Origin: Ruminiclostridium cellobioparum DSM 1351 = ATCC 15832
GTDB lineage: Bacteria; Bacillota; Clostridia; Acetivibrionales; DSM-1351
Direction: 5' to 3'
Assembly: GCF_000621505.1 (NCBI RefSeq)
Contig: NZ_JHYD01000038.1
Span: 19,705 to 83,704, forward strand
Length of the DNA: 64,000 nucleotides
Positions 45,466 to 56,019 of this stretch are shown here, in pieces. A model generated the notes under the pieces. That model was given only the letters and a program-made list of their open reading frames with translations, had not been told where the DNA came from and did not search any database. Position 1 is the first letter of the stretch; the number at the start of each line of letters is the position of its first letter. The position numbers and the translations under genes were made by a program.

Positions 45466-46542
45466 ATGATTGAAGAATTAATAAGGCCTGAGATACGGTC
45501 CTTCATACCGTATGATGCAAACCAGCAGCCATACAAAATAAAGCTTGATGCCAATGAAAGCCCATTTAATATGCCATTGAAAGCCCGGCAGAAATTGTCG
45601 GAGTTCATCCTGAACAATCCCGGACTTAACCTGTATCCCGACACCGATTCGGTAAAATTGAGAAAAGCCCTTTCGGAGCACTGGAAGGTTGATTACAGAA
45701 ACATAATTGTGGGCACCGGCTCGGATCAATTGATTCAGATCCTTGCAAATGTGTTTGTAGGCCCCGGGGACAGAGTGCTGTATCCTGCGCCGTCCTTCGG
45801 CATGTATGCCGATTCCTGCATAATAGCGGGAGGAACGCCTGTAAAATATATTCTCCAGCCCGAAAACAGGTTTGAATATTCCAAACAGACTATATTGGAG
45901 GCTTATGACAAAGAGAAGCCCAAGCTGGTATATATCTGCAATCCCAATAACCCCACCGGAAATTTGATGCCAAGGGGAGATGTTCTTGAGGTGGCCGGAT
46001 ATTGTAAGAATGCCGTTGTCATAGTTGACGAAGCATATGCTGAATTTTGCGATGACACTGTAATTCCAGATACTGCTGAGTACGAGAATCTCATTGTTTT
46101 AAAAACCTTTTCAAAAGCCTTCGGTTTGGCCGGTATCAGGTGCGGATATTCAATAGCCGGATCCGGCCTGACAAATGCCGTAAATCTTGCCAGAGCACCA
46201 TATAACATCAGCAGTCTGTCCCAACATGCCGCCCTGCTGGTTTTGGAGGAGAAGGCCGAGATAGCTCAAAATATATCCTATCTTGTAAACGAAAGAGAAT
46301 GGCTTTCAAAAGAACTGACTAAAATACAGGGTATTGATGTATACAATTCATATGCAAATTTCATCCTGGTCAGAGTTGATAACTGCAGGGAAGTATATAA
46401 GAAATTATGTGAAAAAGGTATTTTTCTGAGAATATTCGGAGCTTCACCGCTGCTGGAAAACTGCCTGAGAATCAGTGTAGGCACACGTCAACAAAATACC
46501 GTACTGCTTGATGAACTAAATACTATCTGTTATAATAAATGA
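45466..46542 (+). CDS. hisC: histidinol-phosphate aminotransferase
   Basis: 358-aa PLP-dependent class I/II aminotransferase. 'LDANESPFNMPL', 'GTGSDQLIQIL', 'CNPNNPTGNLM', 'VDEAYAEF' and the PLP-lysine motif 'LKTFSKAFGLAGIRCGY' are clear. Start ATG 45466 with CGGAGGTCAAT upstream, 22 bp after hisD. The leader CTCACGGAGGTCAATATG resembles the GGAGGTTAAT sites seen before ku and galE. Confidence 0.95.
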   Translation: MIEELIRPEIRSFIPYDANQQPYKIKLDANESPFNMPLKARQKLSEFILNNPGLNLYPDTDSVKLRKALSEHWKVDYRNIIVGTGSDQLIQILANVFVGPGDRVLYPAPSFGMYADSCIIAGGTPVKYILQPENRFEYSKQTILEAYDKEKPKLVYICNPNNPTGNLMPRGDVLEVAGYCKNAVVIVDEAYAEFCDDTVIPDTAEYENLIVLKTFSKAFGLAGIRCGYSIAGSGLTNAVNLARAPYNISSLSQHAALLVLEEKAEIAQNISYLVNEREWLSKELTKIQGIDVYNSYANFILVRVDNCREVYKKLCEKGIFLRIFGASPLLENCLRISVGTRQQNTVLLDELNTICYNK

Positions 46543-46629
46543 CGAACATTAAATTCAAATTATCAAAAAAAGTTCGGAATTTTAACTGCCATTTCGAACC
46601 GCGGATAATGATGAACGGGGGGATACCTT

Positions 46630-47214
46630 TTGAGAGAAGGTTCGGTTATCAGAAATACAAAAGAAACCCAGATAAATCTTAAAATCAATATTGACGGCAA
46701 GGGGGACTGCACTGTCAACACGGGAATAGGATTTTTTGACCATATGCTTGTGCTGCTTGCAAAGCACGGTCTCATTGATGCTTCTTTCGAAGTAAACGGT
46801 GACCTGCATGTGGATGCCCACCACACGGTGGAGGATACCGGTATTGCTTTGGGTCTTGCAATAAGACAGGCGCTGGGAGACAAGAAATCCATAAAGAGAT
46901 ACGGTACGGTATTTGTGCCCATGGATGAAGCTCTGGTACAGGTTTCTCTTGATTTAAGCGACAGGCCTTTCCTGGTATTTGATGCATGCATGACTCAACA
47001 GATGGTAGGGCAGATGGATACTCAGCTGGTGGAGGAATTTTTCAGGGCGGTGGCTTTTAATGCCGGAATAACCCTTCATATAAAGCTGCTGCATGGCAGC
47101 AACTGCCACCACATAATAGAAGCAATGTTCAAAGCTTTCGGAAGAGCGTTGGATGAAGCCACAAAAATTGATACCAGAATAGTTGGAGTTATGTCCACAA
47201 AAGGTACTCTTTAA
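46630..47214 (+). CDS. hisB: imidazoleglycerol-phosphate dehydratase
   Basis: 194-aa single-function dehydratase. 'GIGFFDHMLVLLAKHG', 'VDAHHTVEDTGIALG' and 'GSNCHHIIEAMFKAFGRAL' give the manganese-binding His/Glu ligands. TTG start with a G-rich site (46616-46622). No fused histidinol-phosphatase domain, and no separate histidinol-phosphatase gene (HisJ/HisK type) in the operon, so that step must be encoded elsewhere. Confidence 0.95.
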   Translation: MREGSVIRNTKETQINLKINIDGKGDCTVNTGIGFFDHMLVLLAKHGLIDASFEVNGDLHVDAHHTVEDTGIALGLAIRQALGDKKSIKRYGTVFVPMDEALVQVSLDLSDRPFLVFDACMTQQMVGQMDTQLVEEFFRAVAFNAGITLHIKLLHGSNCHHIIEAMFKAFGRALDEATKIDTRIVGVMSTKGTL

Positions 47215-47367
47215 ACCTGATTTCCAGGGATGATTAATAATTAACCCAAATATTTGTTCTGGATATTTGTACGGGAATTTTTAGTCACTCCTGTATATAA
47301 ATTTTACCAGGGAATGATAAATATAAAGCAATAGGGCAGAAGCCGCTATAGGGATTTGGAGGATACC

Positions 47368-48249
47368 ATGCTTATCAACAACACTGATTTTATTAAATTG
47401 CCTTTATTCATCAAAGGCAAAGTGAGAAACGTTTATGATCTTGGAAATGAACTGCTTATTGTTGTAACTGACAGGATATCGGCATTTGATGTTGTCTTTT
47501 CCGAATTGATTCCCAATAAGGGAAAGGTTCTTAACAGCATATCAGCTTTTTGGTTTGACTATACAAAAGATGTCATAGGAAACCATGTAATAACCACAGA
47601 TGTAAGTAAATATCCGGCCGGACTTTCTCAATTCAGAGAAGAGCTGGAAGGCAGATCAATGCTGGTAAAGAAAATAGAAATGGTGCCTGCCGAATGTATT
47701 GTAAGAGGTTATCTTGAAGGCTCGGGCCTCAAGGAATACCAGCAGACCGGTTCAATATGCGGGATCAAGCTTCCTGCCGGTCTCAGGCAGGGCGACAGGC
47801 TGCCTGAACCCATCTTCACGCCGTCCACCAAGGAATCGGAGGGACATGATATAAATGTATCCTATGAGGTGCTCTGTGAAAAAATCGGTTCGGAGTTGGC
47901 TGATAAATTGAAGACCGCCAGCATCAACCTTTACAAGAAGGCCAGCAAACATGCTGAAAGTGTGGGCTTGATACTTGCCGATACAAAGTTTGAATTTGGT
48001 ATGTCCGACGGAGAGCTTGTAGTTGGAGACGAAATGTTTACGCCTGACTCCTCAAGGTTCTGGGCTATGGACGAATACCAGCCGGGAAGGGCGCAAAAGA
48101 GCTTTGACAAACAGTATCTCAGAGAATACCTTGAGAGCCTGACCTGGGATAAACAGCCTCCCGCACCGGCCCTCCCCGAAGAAGTAATCAGGAAGACCGA
48201 GGCAAAATACATCGAAGCCTATGAAAAAATAACGGGTCAGAAGTTCTAA
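47368..48249 (+). CDS. purC: SAICAR synthase, inside the his operon
   Basis: 293-aa purine biosynthesis enzyme that joins aspartate to CAIR. 'GKVRNVYDLGNELLIVVTDR', 'IECIV RGYLEGSGLKEY'-type blocks, 'TPSTKESEGHDINVS', 'FEFGM' and 'GDEMFTPDSSRFW' are diagnostic. ATG 47368 follows GGAGGATACC; upstream frame adds four codons only. It lies 150 bp after hisB and 264 bp before hisH, the only purine gene here. AICAR is the shared product of the two pathways, which may explain the pairing. Confidence 0.95.
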   Translation: MLINNTDFIKLPLFIKGKVRNVYDLGNELLIVVTDRISAFDVVFSELIPNKGKVLNSISAFWFDYTKDVIGNHVITTDVSKYPAGLSQFREELEGRSMLVKKIEMVPAECIVRGYLEGSGLKEYQQTGSICGIKLPAGLRQGDRLPEPIFTPSTKESEGHDINVSYEVLCEKIGSELADKLKTASINLYKKASKHAESVGLILADTKFEFGMSDGELVVGDEMFTPDSSRFWAMDEYQPGRAQKSFDKQYLREYLESLTWDKQPPAPALPEEVIRKTEAKYIEAYEKITGQKF

Positions 48250-48329
48250 AAGCAGTTTAATGCGTTGAGCCGGGCTGTTCGGATTGTCACCTTGTTTAAT
48301 TATGCTGGTGCGATACATTGATTTAAATT

Positions 48330-48460
48330 AGCGCCGAAGTACCGGTGTAATCAGTGCTAATTTAACCCGTTGTGCTAATTAAAATTTTGTTTTGCTTTAC
48401 AGATTGATTCAATCAGAAGCAACTGGTACGCGAGTACAACTTCATGAAATAAGATGCACA
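48330..48460. repeat. dispersed intergenic repeat, copy B
   Basis: The 264-bp gap between purC and hisH holds no gene. It shares blocks with the pcrA-xylosidase gap (32580-32760): TTTAACCCGTTGTGCTAATT with the following AAAATTTTGTTTTG (48361-48394) in direct orientation, and GCGAGTACAACTTCATGAAA (48430-48449) in inverted orientation. GTGCTAATT occurs twice inside it. Confidence 0.45.
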
Positions 48461-48513
48461 GTTAAAAACAATTGCGGTACATTGTCAACAGAGGTTATGA
48501 TTGGAGAATAATT

Positions 48514-49122
48514 ATGATTGCTATAATTGACTACGGCGTAGGAAACCTTGCAAGCGTAAACAAAGCTTTCAGCTTTATAGGAGTGGAGTCGGCCATAACT
48601 TCCGATCCGGCAGAAATACTTGCTGCCGGCAAGGTTGTTCTGCCGGGCGTAGGCGCCTTTGCAGATGCCATGAACAGTCTTGAAAAGACAAATATGATTT
48701 CTGTCATAGAAAAGGTAGTGGAAAAAGGCACTCCGCTGCTGGGCATCTGCCTTGGAATGCAGCTGCTTTTCGACTACAGCACCGAGGGAGGGGACAGGGT
48801 TCCCGGCCTTGGCCTGCTCAAAGGCAGCGTAACGCAGTTTCCTTCGGATATGGGACTGAAGGTTCCGCACATGGGTTGGAACAGCCTGAGTATAAAGCAG
48901 GGAGAAGGTATATTCAAAGGAATCAGGGAAAACAGTTATGTGTATTTCGTGCACTCTTATTATCTGACAGCAGCCGACAGCAGCCATGTTGCGGCAACCT
49001 GCAATTACGGAATTACATTTGATGCCGCCGTAGCAAAGGGCAGCGTAATGGGAACGCAGTTCCACCCCGAAAAAAGCGGAGATGTGGGACTTGATATACT
49101 CAGGAATTTTGCGGTACTGTAG
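48514..49122 (+). CDS. hisH: imidazole glycerol phosphate synthase glutaminase subunit
   Basis: 202-aa class I glutamine amidotransferase that feeds ammonia to HisF. 'IIDYGVGNLASV' start, oxyanion 'LPGVGAF', nucleophile Cys in 'LLGICLGMQLLF', and His-x-Glu in 'GTQFHPEKSG' form the catalytic triad. ATG 48514 with GGAGAATAATT upstream. hisA starts 13 bp after the stop. Confidence 0.96.
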   Translation: MIAIIDYGVGNLASVNKAFSFIGVESAITSDPAEILAAGKVVLPGVGAFADAMNSLEKTNMISVIEKVVEKGTPLLGICLGMQLLFDYSTEGGDRVPGLGLLKGSVTQFPSDMGLKVPHMGWNSLSIKQGEGIFKGIRENSYVYFVHSYYLTAADSSHVAATCNYGITFDAAVAKGSVMGTQFHPEKSGDVGLDILRNFAVL

Positions 49123-49135
49123 GAGGTTGCTCATT

Positions 49136-49843
49136 ATGATAATATATCCTGCGATTGATATAATAAACGGAAAATGTGTAAGGCTGCAGCAGGGTAGCTA
49201 CAGCGAGGTAACGGTTTTCGGAGACAGTCCGGCGGAGATGGCTCTCAAATGGGAAAGCCAGGGAGCACAGTATCTGCATGTTGTGGATCTGGATGCGGCG
49301 CGGTCGGGTAATACCGAGAACCATGGAATAATAAAGCAGATAGCAAAAACTCTGAGAATCCCGGTGCAGGTAGGCGGCGGCATAAGGAGCCTGGAAACCG
49401 TTGAAGATCTTATTTCAGGCGGCTTGAGCAGAGTTATACTGGGGACCTCGGCAGTTAATGATCAGGAGATGCTTAAGACAGCTTTGAAGGAGTACAGGGA
49501 AAAAATAGTTGTAGGAATAGATGCAAAGGACGGAATGGTGGCCATACACGGCTGGGAGCAGACCAGTGACCTGTCTGCAATAGCTTTTGCAAAAAAGGTG
49601 GAGGAGCTGGGTGCCAAAACTGTAATATATACCGATATCTCAAGGGATGGCATGCTCAAGGGGCCAAATATCCAGGCCATGAGCCAGATGGCAAAAGCTG
49701 TCGGAATAGCTGTGATTGCCTCGGGGGGCGTAAGCTGTATCAAGGATATTTCAGATCTAAAAACCACAGGCGTAAGCGGTGTAATTGTAGGGAAAGCATT
49801 GTATACAGGGAATTTGGAACTGAAAGCTGCTATAAAGGCATAA
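49136..49843 (+). CDS. hisA: ProFAR isomerase
   Basis: 235-aa TIM-barrel isomerase. 'IIYPAIDIINGKCVRL', 'VQVGGGIRS', 'VVGIDAKDGMVAIHGW' and 'TDISRDGMLKGPN' are the conserved phosphate-binding and catalytic (Asp8, Asp-rich) segments. ATG 49136 with AGGAGGTTGCTC upstream. HisA and HisF are homologous; here they are separated by a 153-bp gap with an unusual inverted repeat. Confidence 0.95.
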   Translation: MIIYPAIDIINGKCVRLQQGSYSEVTVFGDSPAEMALKWESQGAQYLHVVDLDAARSGNTENHGIIKQIAKTLRIPVQVGGGIRSLETVEDLISGGLSRVILGTSAVNDQEMLKTALKEYREKIVVGIDAKDGMVAIHGWEQTSDLSAIAFAKKVEELGAKTVIYTDISRDGMLKGPNIQAMSQMAKAVGIAVIASGGVSCIKDISDLKTTGVSGVIVGKALYTGNLELKAAIKA

Positions 49844-49911
49844 GACCGCAAGCGCTTTTTGGTGGCCTTTTTAGTGGTATTATTTGTGTATGCACTGTGT
49901 GCAGAGGGTCA

Positions 49912-49996
49912 ATTAACCTCCTTTATTCGCCTTATAGCGGATGAGGGAGTGAAGAGATTTTATTACATTTTGTGACTGCAGTGCGGGGAGGTTAAT
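49912..49996 (+). promoter_or_regulatory. inverted repeat that can mask the hisF ribosome-binding site
   Basis: ATTAACCTCC (49912-49921) is the exact reverse complement of GGAGGTTAAT (49987-49996), which is the hisF Shine-Dalgarno and spacer up to the ATG at 49997. Pairing would close a 65-nt loop and hide the ribosome-binding site. The segment TTTTGTGACTGCAGTGCGG just before it also resembles the ku/galE leader. Confidence 0.6.
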
Positions 49997-50758
49997 ATGC
50001 TGACAAAGAGAATTATTCCGTGTTTGGATGTACACGCAGGAAGAGTGGTAAAGGGCGTTCAGTTTGTTAATATCATAGACGCAGGAGACCCTGTGGAGGC
50101 CGCGGCCTTTTATGATAAAGCCGGCGCCGACGAACTGACCTTTCTGGATATCACAGCCTCCTCCGACGCCAGGAACATAATGGTGGAGGTGGTCAGCCGG
50201 GTGGCCGAGCAGGTCTTTATTCCCTTTACCGTAGGCGGCGGCATAAGGACGGTAGAGGATTTCAGGCAAATACTCAAGGCCGGAGCCGACAAGGTGGGAG
50301 TCAATTCGGGGGCACTCAGGAGGCCGGAGCTTATATCCGAGGCAGCCTGGAAATTCGGCAGCCAGTGTGTTGTGCTGGCCATAGATGCCAAGGGCCGGCC
50401 GGATGGTTCGGGCTGGGATACCTATCTGAACGGCGGCAGGGTAAATACCGGAAAGGATGCGGTCCAGTGGGCCATCGAAGCAGAAAAATTGGGCGCGGGG
50501 GAAATTCTTCTGACCAGTATGGACCGGGATGGTACAAAGGACGGCTATGATATCGAACTTACCAGAACAATTTCGGAGAATGTAAAAATACCTGTAATTG
50601 CTTCGGGCGGTGCAGGCAAGCTGGAACACTTCAAAGAGGCACTGGTTGGCGGGAAGGCTGATGCAGTACTTGCGGCATCACTTTTTCATTTCAGAGAAAT
50701 GGAAATCCGCGATTTAAAAAGATATTTGGGTAGTAATGGAATAGAAACTAGACTATAA
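49997..50758 (+). CDS. hisF: imidazole glycerol phosphate synthase cyclase subunit
   Basis: 253-aa TIM barrel that, with HisH, makes imidazole glycerol phosphate and releases AICAR. '[18 protein letters not shown]' holds the first catalytic Asp; '[13 protein letters not shown]' and '[15 protein letters not shown]' hold the second and the phosphate site. Length standard. GGGGAGGTTAAT sits directly before ATG and is complementary to an upstream anti-site. Confidence 0.97.
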   Translation: MLTKRIIPCLDVHAGRVVKGVQFVNIIDAGDPVEAAAFYDKAGADELTFLDITASSDARNIMVEVVSRVAEQVFIPFTVGGGIRTVEDFRQILKAGADKVGVNSGALRRPELISEAAWKFGSQCVVLAIDAKGRPDGSGWDTYLNGGRVNTGKDAVQWAIEAEKLGAGEILLTSMDRDGTKDGYDIELTRTISENVKIPVIASGGAGKLEHFKEALVGGKADAVLAASLFHFREMEIRDLKRYLGSNGIETRL

Positions 50759-50859
50759 TAGATAGATGTGTAAATAATCAACGAAACATTCCGGTGCAGT
50801 GGCCGGTGAAAAAATTGAACATAAAACAAGCTGTAAGAATAAAAATGTATGGAGGCGTT

Positions 50860-51507
50860 ATGGTGGGAAATTTAAAGGACTCGGTTAAATTTGACGATAA
50901 AGGGCTTATTCCGGTTGTTACACAGGATTATAAGACAAAGGAAGTACTCATGGTTGCATATATGAACGAGGAGGCTTTTGATAAGACCCTGGAGACCGGC
51001 AAGGTCACATACTACAGCCGCAGCCGCGGCAAGCTGTGGATAAAGGGTGAGACTTCAGGCCATTTCCAGCTTGTTAAGTCCATAAAACTTGACTGTGACG
51101 GAGATACACTTCTCATTGAAGCCCAACAGATTGATGCGGCCTGCCATACCGGCAATAAGACCTGCTTCTTCAGAACACTCACAGACGGTGAATGGACCGA
51201 AACAGCACCGGAGGCCGAGGAAGAGATATCAGCAAGGATCCTTCAGGAGGTTTATGACGTTATTGTTGACAGAACAGTTCATCCAAAGGAAGGATCATAT
51301 ACAAATTACCTGTTTACAAAGGGACTTGATAAGATACTAAAGAAAGTCGGAGAAGAAGCTGCAGAGGTAATCATAGCTGCAAAGAATAAATCCAGGGAAG
51401 AAATAAGGTATGAAATTTCCGATCTGATGTATCATCTTATGGTTCTAATGGTTGAAAGAGGCGTTACTCTCGAAGATATATATGGTGAATTAAAAGGACG
51501 TAGATAA
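50860..51507 (+). CDS. hisIE: bifunctional PRA-CH / PRA-PH
   Basis: 215-aa fusion. Residues ~1-115 are the HisI cyclohydrolase ('[20 protein letters not shown]', 'DCDGDTLL', '[10 protein letters not shown]' for zinc), and ~120-215 the HisE pyrophosphohydrolase ('[20 protein letters not shown]', '[12 protein letters not shown]'). Start is ATG 50860 or GTG 50863, both just after TATGGAGG; the longer frame from 50794 overlaps the ribosome-binding site. The next gene's GTG follows the stop with no gap. Confidence 0.94.
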   Translation: MVGNLKDSVKFDDKGLIPVVTQDYKTKEVLMVAYMNEEAFDKTLETGKVTYYSRSRGKLWIKGETSGHFQLVKSIKLDCDGDTLLIEAQQIDAACHTGNKTCFFRTLTDGEWTETAPEAEEEISARILQEVYDVIVDRTVHPKEGSYTNYLFTKGLDKILKKVGEEAAEVIIAAKNKSREEIRYEISDLMYHLMVLMVERGVTLEDIYGELKGRR

Positions 51508-52920
51508 GTGAAAAATAATATCCTGAGTATAAGTGAATATAGAAATAATCCTGAATTTTATTTTTCAAAGGGATTAAGACTGGCTAATAAAAAAAATCTA
51601 AGCGAGGCATACCGGAACTTGATGAAGGCTTTGGAGCTGGAACCTGACAACAGTGAGTATAAGTTCAATATGGCTTGCTTTTTGTCTGAACTCCAACGCC
51701 CCAGGGAAGCTAACAGGCTGTTCAATGACATATTGACAAACTTTGATCCTACAATGTTCGACTGTTTTTTTGGTTTGGGCTGCAATAGCTTCGAAGTGGG
51801 AAACAATGAAAAAGCTGCCGAGTATTTTGACAAATACCTTTATTTTGATGCCGAAGGCGAGTTCAGCTATGAGATTTCGGAGATGGCCTTTTATTTAAAG
51901 CTGTACAGCGAAGTCTCACATAACAACAAGTTTCTTAAGACATCTGCAACAAATCTTAAAAAGGCTCAGACATATCTTAAAGAAAACAATACTGAAAAAG
52001 CTGTCGGTTGTCTTTACAAAGCAATCCGGGCAAATCCGTTCAATGTGGAGGCCAGAAACCAGCTGACACTGGCTTTAATGGAAAAGCAGCAGTTTATCCG
52101 GGCAGAATATATCAATTCTACCGTAAATATTATTGACAGTGAAAATATTTGGGGGAACTGTCTGAATATTTACCTGTTATCCAGGTCGAAAAGGAAGGCT
52201 GCATTCAGGCGTGCTCTTGAAATTCTCCCTTACCGTCCCATAGAAAACAGGGATGAACTGCTTTGTGCTGCAACTGTGCTTATGGTATTCGATAAAACCG
52301 AAGAACTGGTCAAGCTTGTGGAAACATATGCTGTTGAATACAGTGACCGGCTGGTTTATTCAGTCCTGATGCTGGCGTACATAATTACCGGCAGACGTTC
52401 CAAAGCATTGGAATTATCCGAAATGATAAACGTTTATACGGCAAATTGCAGTTCACTGGCAGATTGGGTCAGCTACATCACTGATGAGAATAACCGGGGA
52501 CAAATTGCAGACAATGTTGTAAAAGAGTATACAAACCTGTTCTGCGTAAATCAGGAATCCATAAAGTCCAGATACGATGCCGGCAGGCATTATGACCTGT
52601 TAAGGGATAGAGGACCTGATAAGATAAAACTCCCCAAAAAATATGCACCAATAATTGAAGGCGCCCTGAGAAACAGGGAAATAATGTATAGCAGTTTGTA
52701 CAAAAAGGAAATAATCAGTATATTGATTAAGGCTGTCCAGGATTTGAAACAGCCGATCGAACCCTTCAACGGGAGCTATGATATGTATTCTGCAGCGCTG
52801 GAATACTCGTACTGCAGGTTATTTCATATAGAAATGGAAAAAGGGGAAATTATACTTAAGTATAAAATTACTTCCGGGTTATTAAATGATGCACTCAAGG
52901 TTTTGAATATATCTTTCTGA
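51508..52920 (+). CDS. tetratricopeptide-repeat protein
   Basis: 470-aa soluble protein. TPR-like helical pairs are visible at residues ~15-110 ('GLRLANKKNLSEAYRNLMKA', 'FNMACFLSELQRPREANRLF') and ~150-200 ('TEKAVGCLYKAIRANPFNVE'). The C-terminal ~270 residues are also helical but without clear repeats. The GTG start is the base after hisIE's stop, so it is likely read through with the his operon, but its role need not be in histidine synthesis. Function unknown. Confidence 0.8.
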   Translation: MKNNILSISEYRNNPEFYFSKGLRLANKKNLSEAYRNLMKALELEPDNSEYKFNMACFLSELQRPREANRLFNDILTNFDPTMFDCFFGLGCNSFEVGNNEKAAEYFDKYLYFDAEGEFSYEISEMAFYLKLYSEVSHNNKFLKTSATNLKKAQTYLKENNTEKAVGCLYKAIRANPFNVEARNQLTLALMEKQQFIRAEYINSTVNIIDSENIWGNCLNIYLLSRSKRKAAFRRALEILPYRPIENRDELLCAATVLMVFDKTEELVKLVETYAVEYSDRLVYSVLMLAYIITGRRSKALELSEMINVYTANCSSLADWVSYITDENNRGQIADNVVKEYTNLFCVNQESIKSRYDAGRHYDLLRDRGPDKIKLPKKYAPIIEGALRNREIMYSSLYKKEIISILIKAVQDLKQPIEPFNGSYDMYSAALEYSYCRLFHIEMEKGEIILKYKITSGLLNDALKVLNISF

Positions 52921-53063
52921 ATTTTTTATTAACCAATAATAAATAATACGGAAAAATGGAGCAATTGGAAGAAAAATATAGATATCAATAGCAAGAATGG
53001 GTTATATGGCAGAATATAGCTAATTTCATTCAAAAAAGATATTTGATTATATTTTAACCAATA

Positions 53064-53109
53064 TATAATATAATAAATGTAATTAGCACTCGTTAGTAGT
53101 GAGTGCTAA
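53064..53109 (+). promoter_or_regulatory. groESL promoter -10 and CIRCE operator
   Basis: CIRCE is perfect: TTAGCACTC (53083-53091), 9-nt spacer, GAGTGCTAA (53101-53109). It is the binding site of HrcA, which represses heat-shock chaperone genes. TATAAT boxes at 53064-53069 and 53069-53074 lie just upstream, so the operator covers the transcript start. Confidence 0.95.
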
Positions 53110-53121
53110 CAAATGTTATAA

Positions 53122-53427
<306 letters not shown>

Positions 53428-53461
53428 TATTAAGTTGAATAATATTAATAGGAGGCAATAG

Positions 53462-55096
<1,635 letters not shown>

Positions 55097-55119
55097 CAGT
55101 CCTGGATTCAAATAAGAAT

Positions 55120-55160
55120 AAAGAGGGTGGCAGAGCGAAAAAAGCCATCCTCTTTTATTT
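55120..55160 (+). terminator. intrinsic terminator after groEL
   Basis: AAAGAGGgTGGC (55120-55131) pairs with GCCAtCCTCTTT (55144-55155), followed by TATTTTAAT. Confidence 0.85.
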
Positions 55161-55365
55161 TAATCATTTAAAATATGATTAATTTTTTTTAATTGCATGA
55201 TGAAATTGTAAATAATTTTAAAATTAATAATAAATCCTAAAAATAATACTTGCTATTATTTCAGTAATTTATTATTATGTATAAAAAGCTTAGATATATA
55301 TATAATATTTTAAGCCAAGCGCAAGTTTATTGGAGTATAGAATAAACTTCTCAGGAGGGGTATGC

Positions 55366-55869
55366 GTGGATATATTTTTGGAGAAAATTGTAAGACGTAA
55401 GAAAACTGCAGTTGACGGTGTGGTAATTGCCAGTATTATTTTATCTGCACTGATCATCATAATGTTTGTAGGCTCATTGCCGTTTCTGGCGGCCTTTTCA
55501 CCCTTAATAATAGTGGGAATAGGTTATCTCGGGTATATTTTTATCAGAAACAGGAACGTTGAATACGAGTACATTGTGACAAACGGTGATCTTGACATAG
55601 ATATGATAATAGCCCAAAGGAAAAGAAAGAGAGTTTTTTCGGGAAACTGCAAGGATTTTGAAGTGGTTGCCAAAATGACCAGCGGGCAATTCAACAATAA
55701 TACAGACAGCATAAAAAAGCGTATCAATGCTGTTACAACCATGAATTCTCCCGATGTATACTTTCTTACAACAGTAAAGGACGGAAGCAAGGTGCTGGTA
55801 TTTTTTGAACCTCATCCCAAAATGATAGAGTCTTTCAAAAAATATATTCCAAGAAAAGTATTTGAATAA
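55366..55869 (+). CDS. DUF6106-like membrane-anchored protein
   Basis: 167-aa protein with two N-terminal membrane helices (about residues 18-60) and a C-terminal beta-rich cytoplasmic domain ('YEYIVTNGDLDIDMIIAQRK', 'VFSGNCKDFEVVAKM', 'VYFLTTVKDG', 'VLVFFEPHPKMIESF'), a layout I associate with DUF6106, resembling bacterial PH domains. GTG 55366 follows AGGAGGGG by six bases; the longer TTG 55330 option lacks a site. Own terminator follows. Function unknown. Confidence 0.75.
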   Translation: MDIFLEKIVRRKKTAVDGVVIASIILSALIIIMFVGSLPFLAAFSPLIIVGIGYLGYIFIRNRNVEYEYIVTNGDLDIDMIIAQRKRKRVFSGNCKDFEVVAKMTSGQFNNNTDSIKKRINAVTTMNSPDVYFLTTVKDGSKVLVFFEPHPKMIESFKKYIPRKVFE

Positions 55870-55884
55870 ACTAAAGTAGATAAT

Positions 55885-55921
55885 AAGGCAGATGGCAGCA
55901 TTACAGCCATTTGCCTTTTAA
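55885..55921 (+). terminator. intrinsic terminator after DUF6106-like gene
   Basis: AAGGCAgATGGC (55885-55896) pairs with GCCATtTGCCTT (55906-55917), followed by TT and A/T. Confidence 0.8.
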
Positions 55922-56019
55922 ATAATGATAAATAGTGCTGGAGATGTTCAAACGGTATCCGGTATTTATATAATTTTATAACACATATTTATTATTCCGA
56001 TCAAGGAGGATTTTGGAAA

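Noticed and set aside
49913..50629. 238-codon open frame antisense to hisF
   Set aside because: Opposite a complete hisF with all catalytic motifs; no ribosome-binding site.
55922..56019. Purine riboswitch before guaB
   Set aside because: No conserved purine-aptamer core is visible in the short leader; only a terminator for the previous gene is seen.
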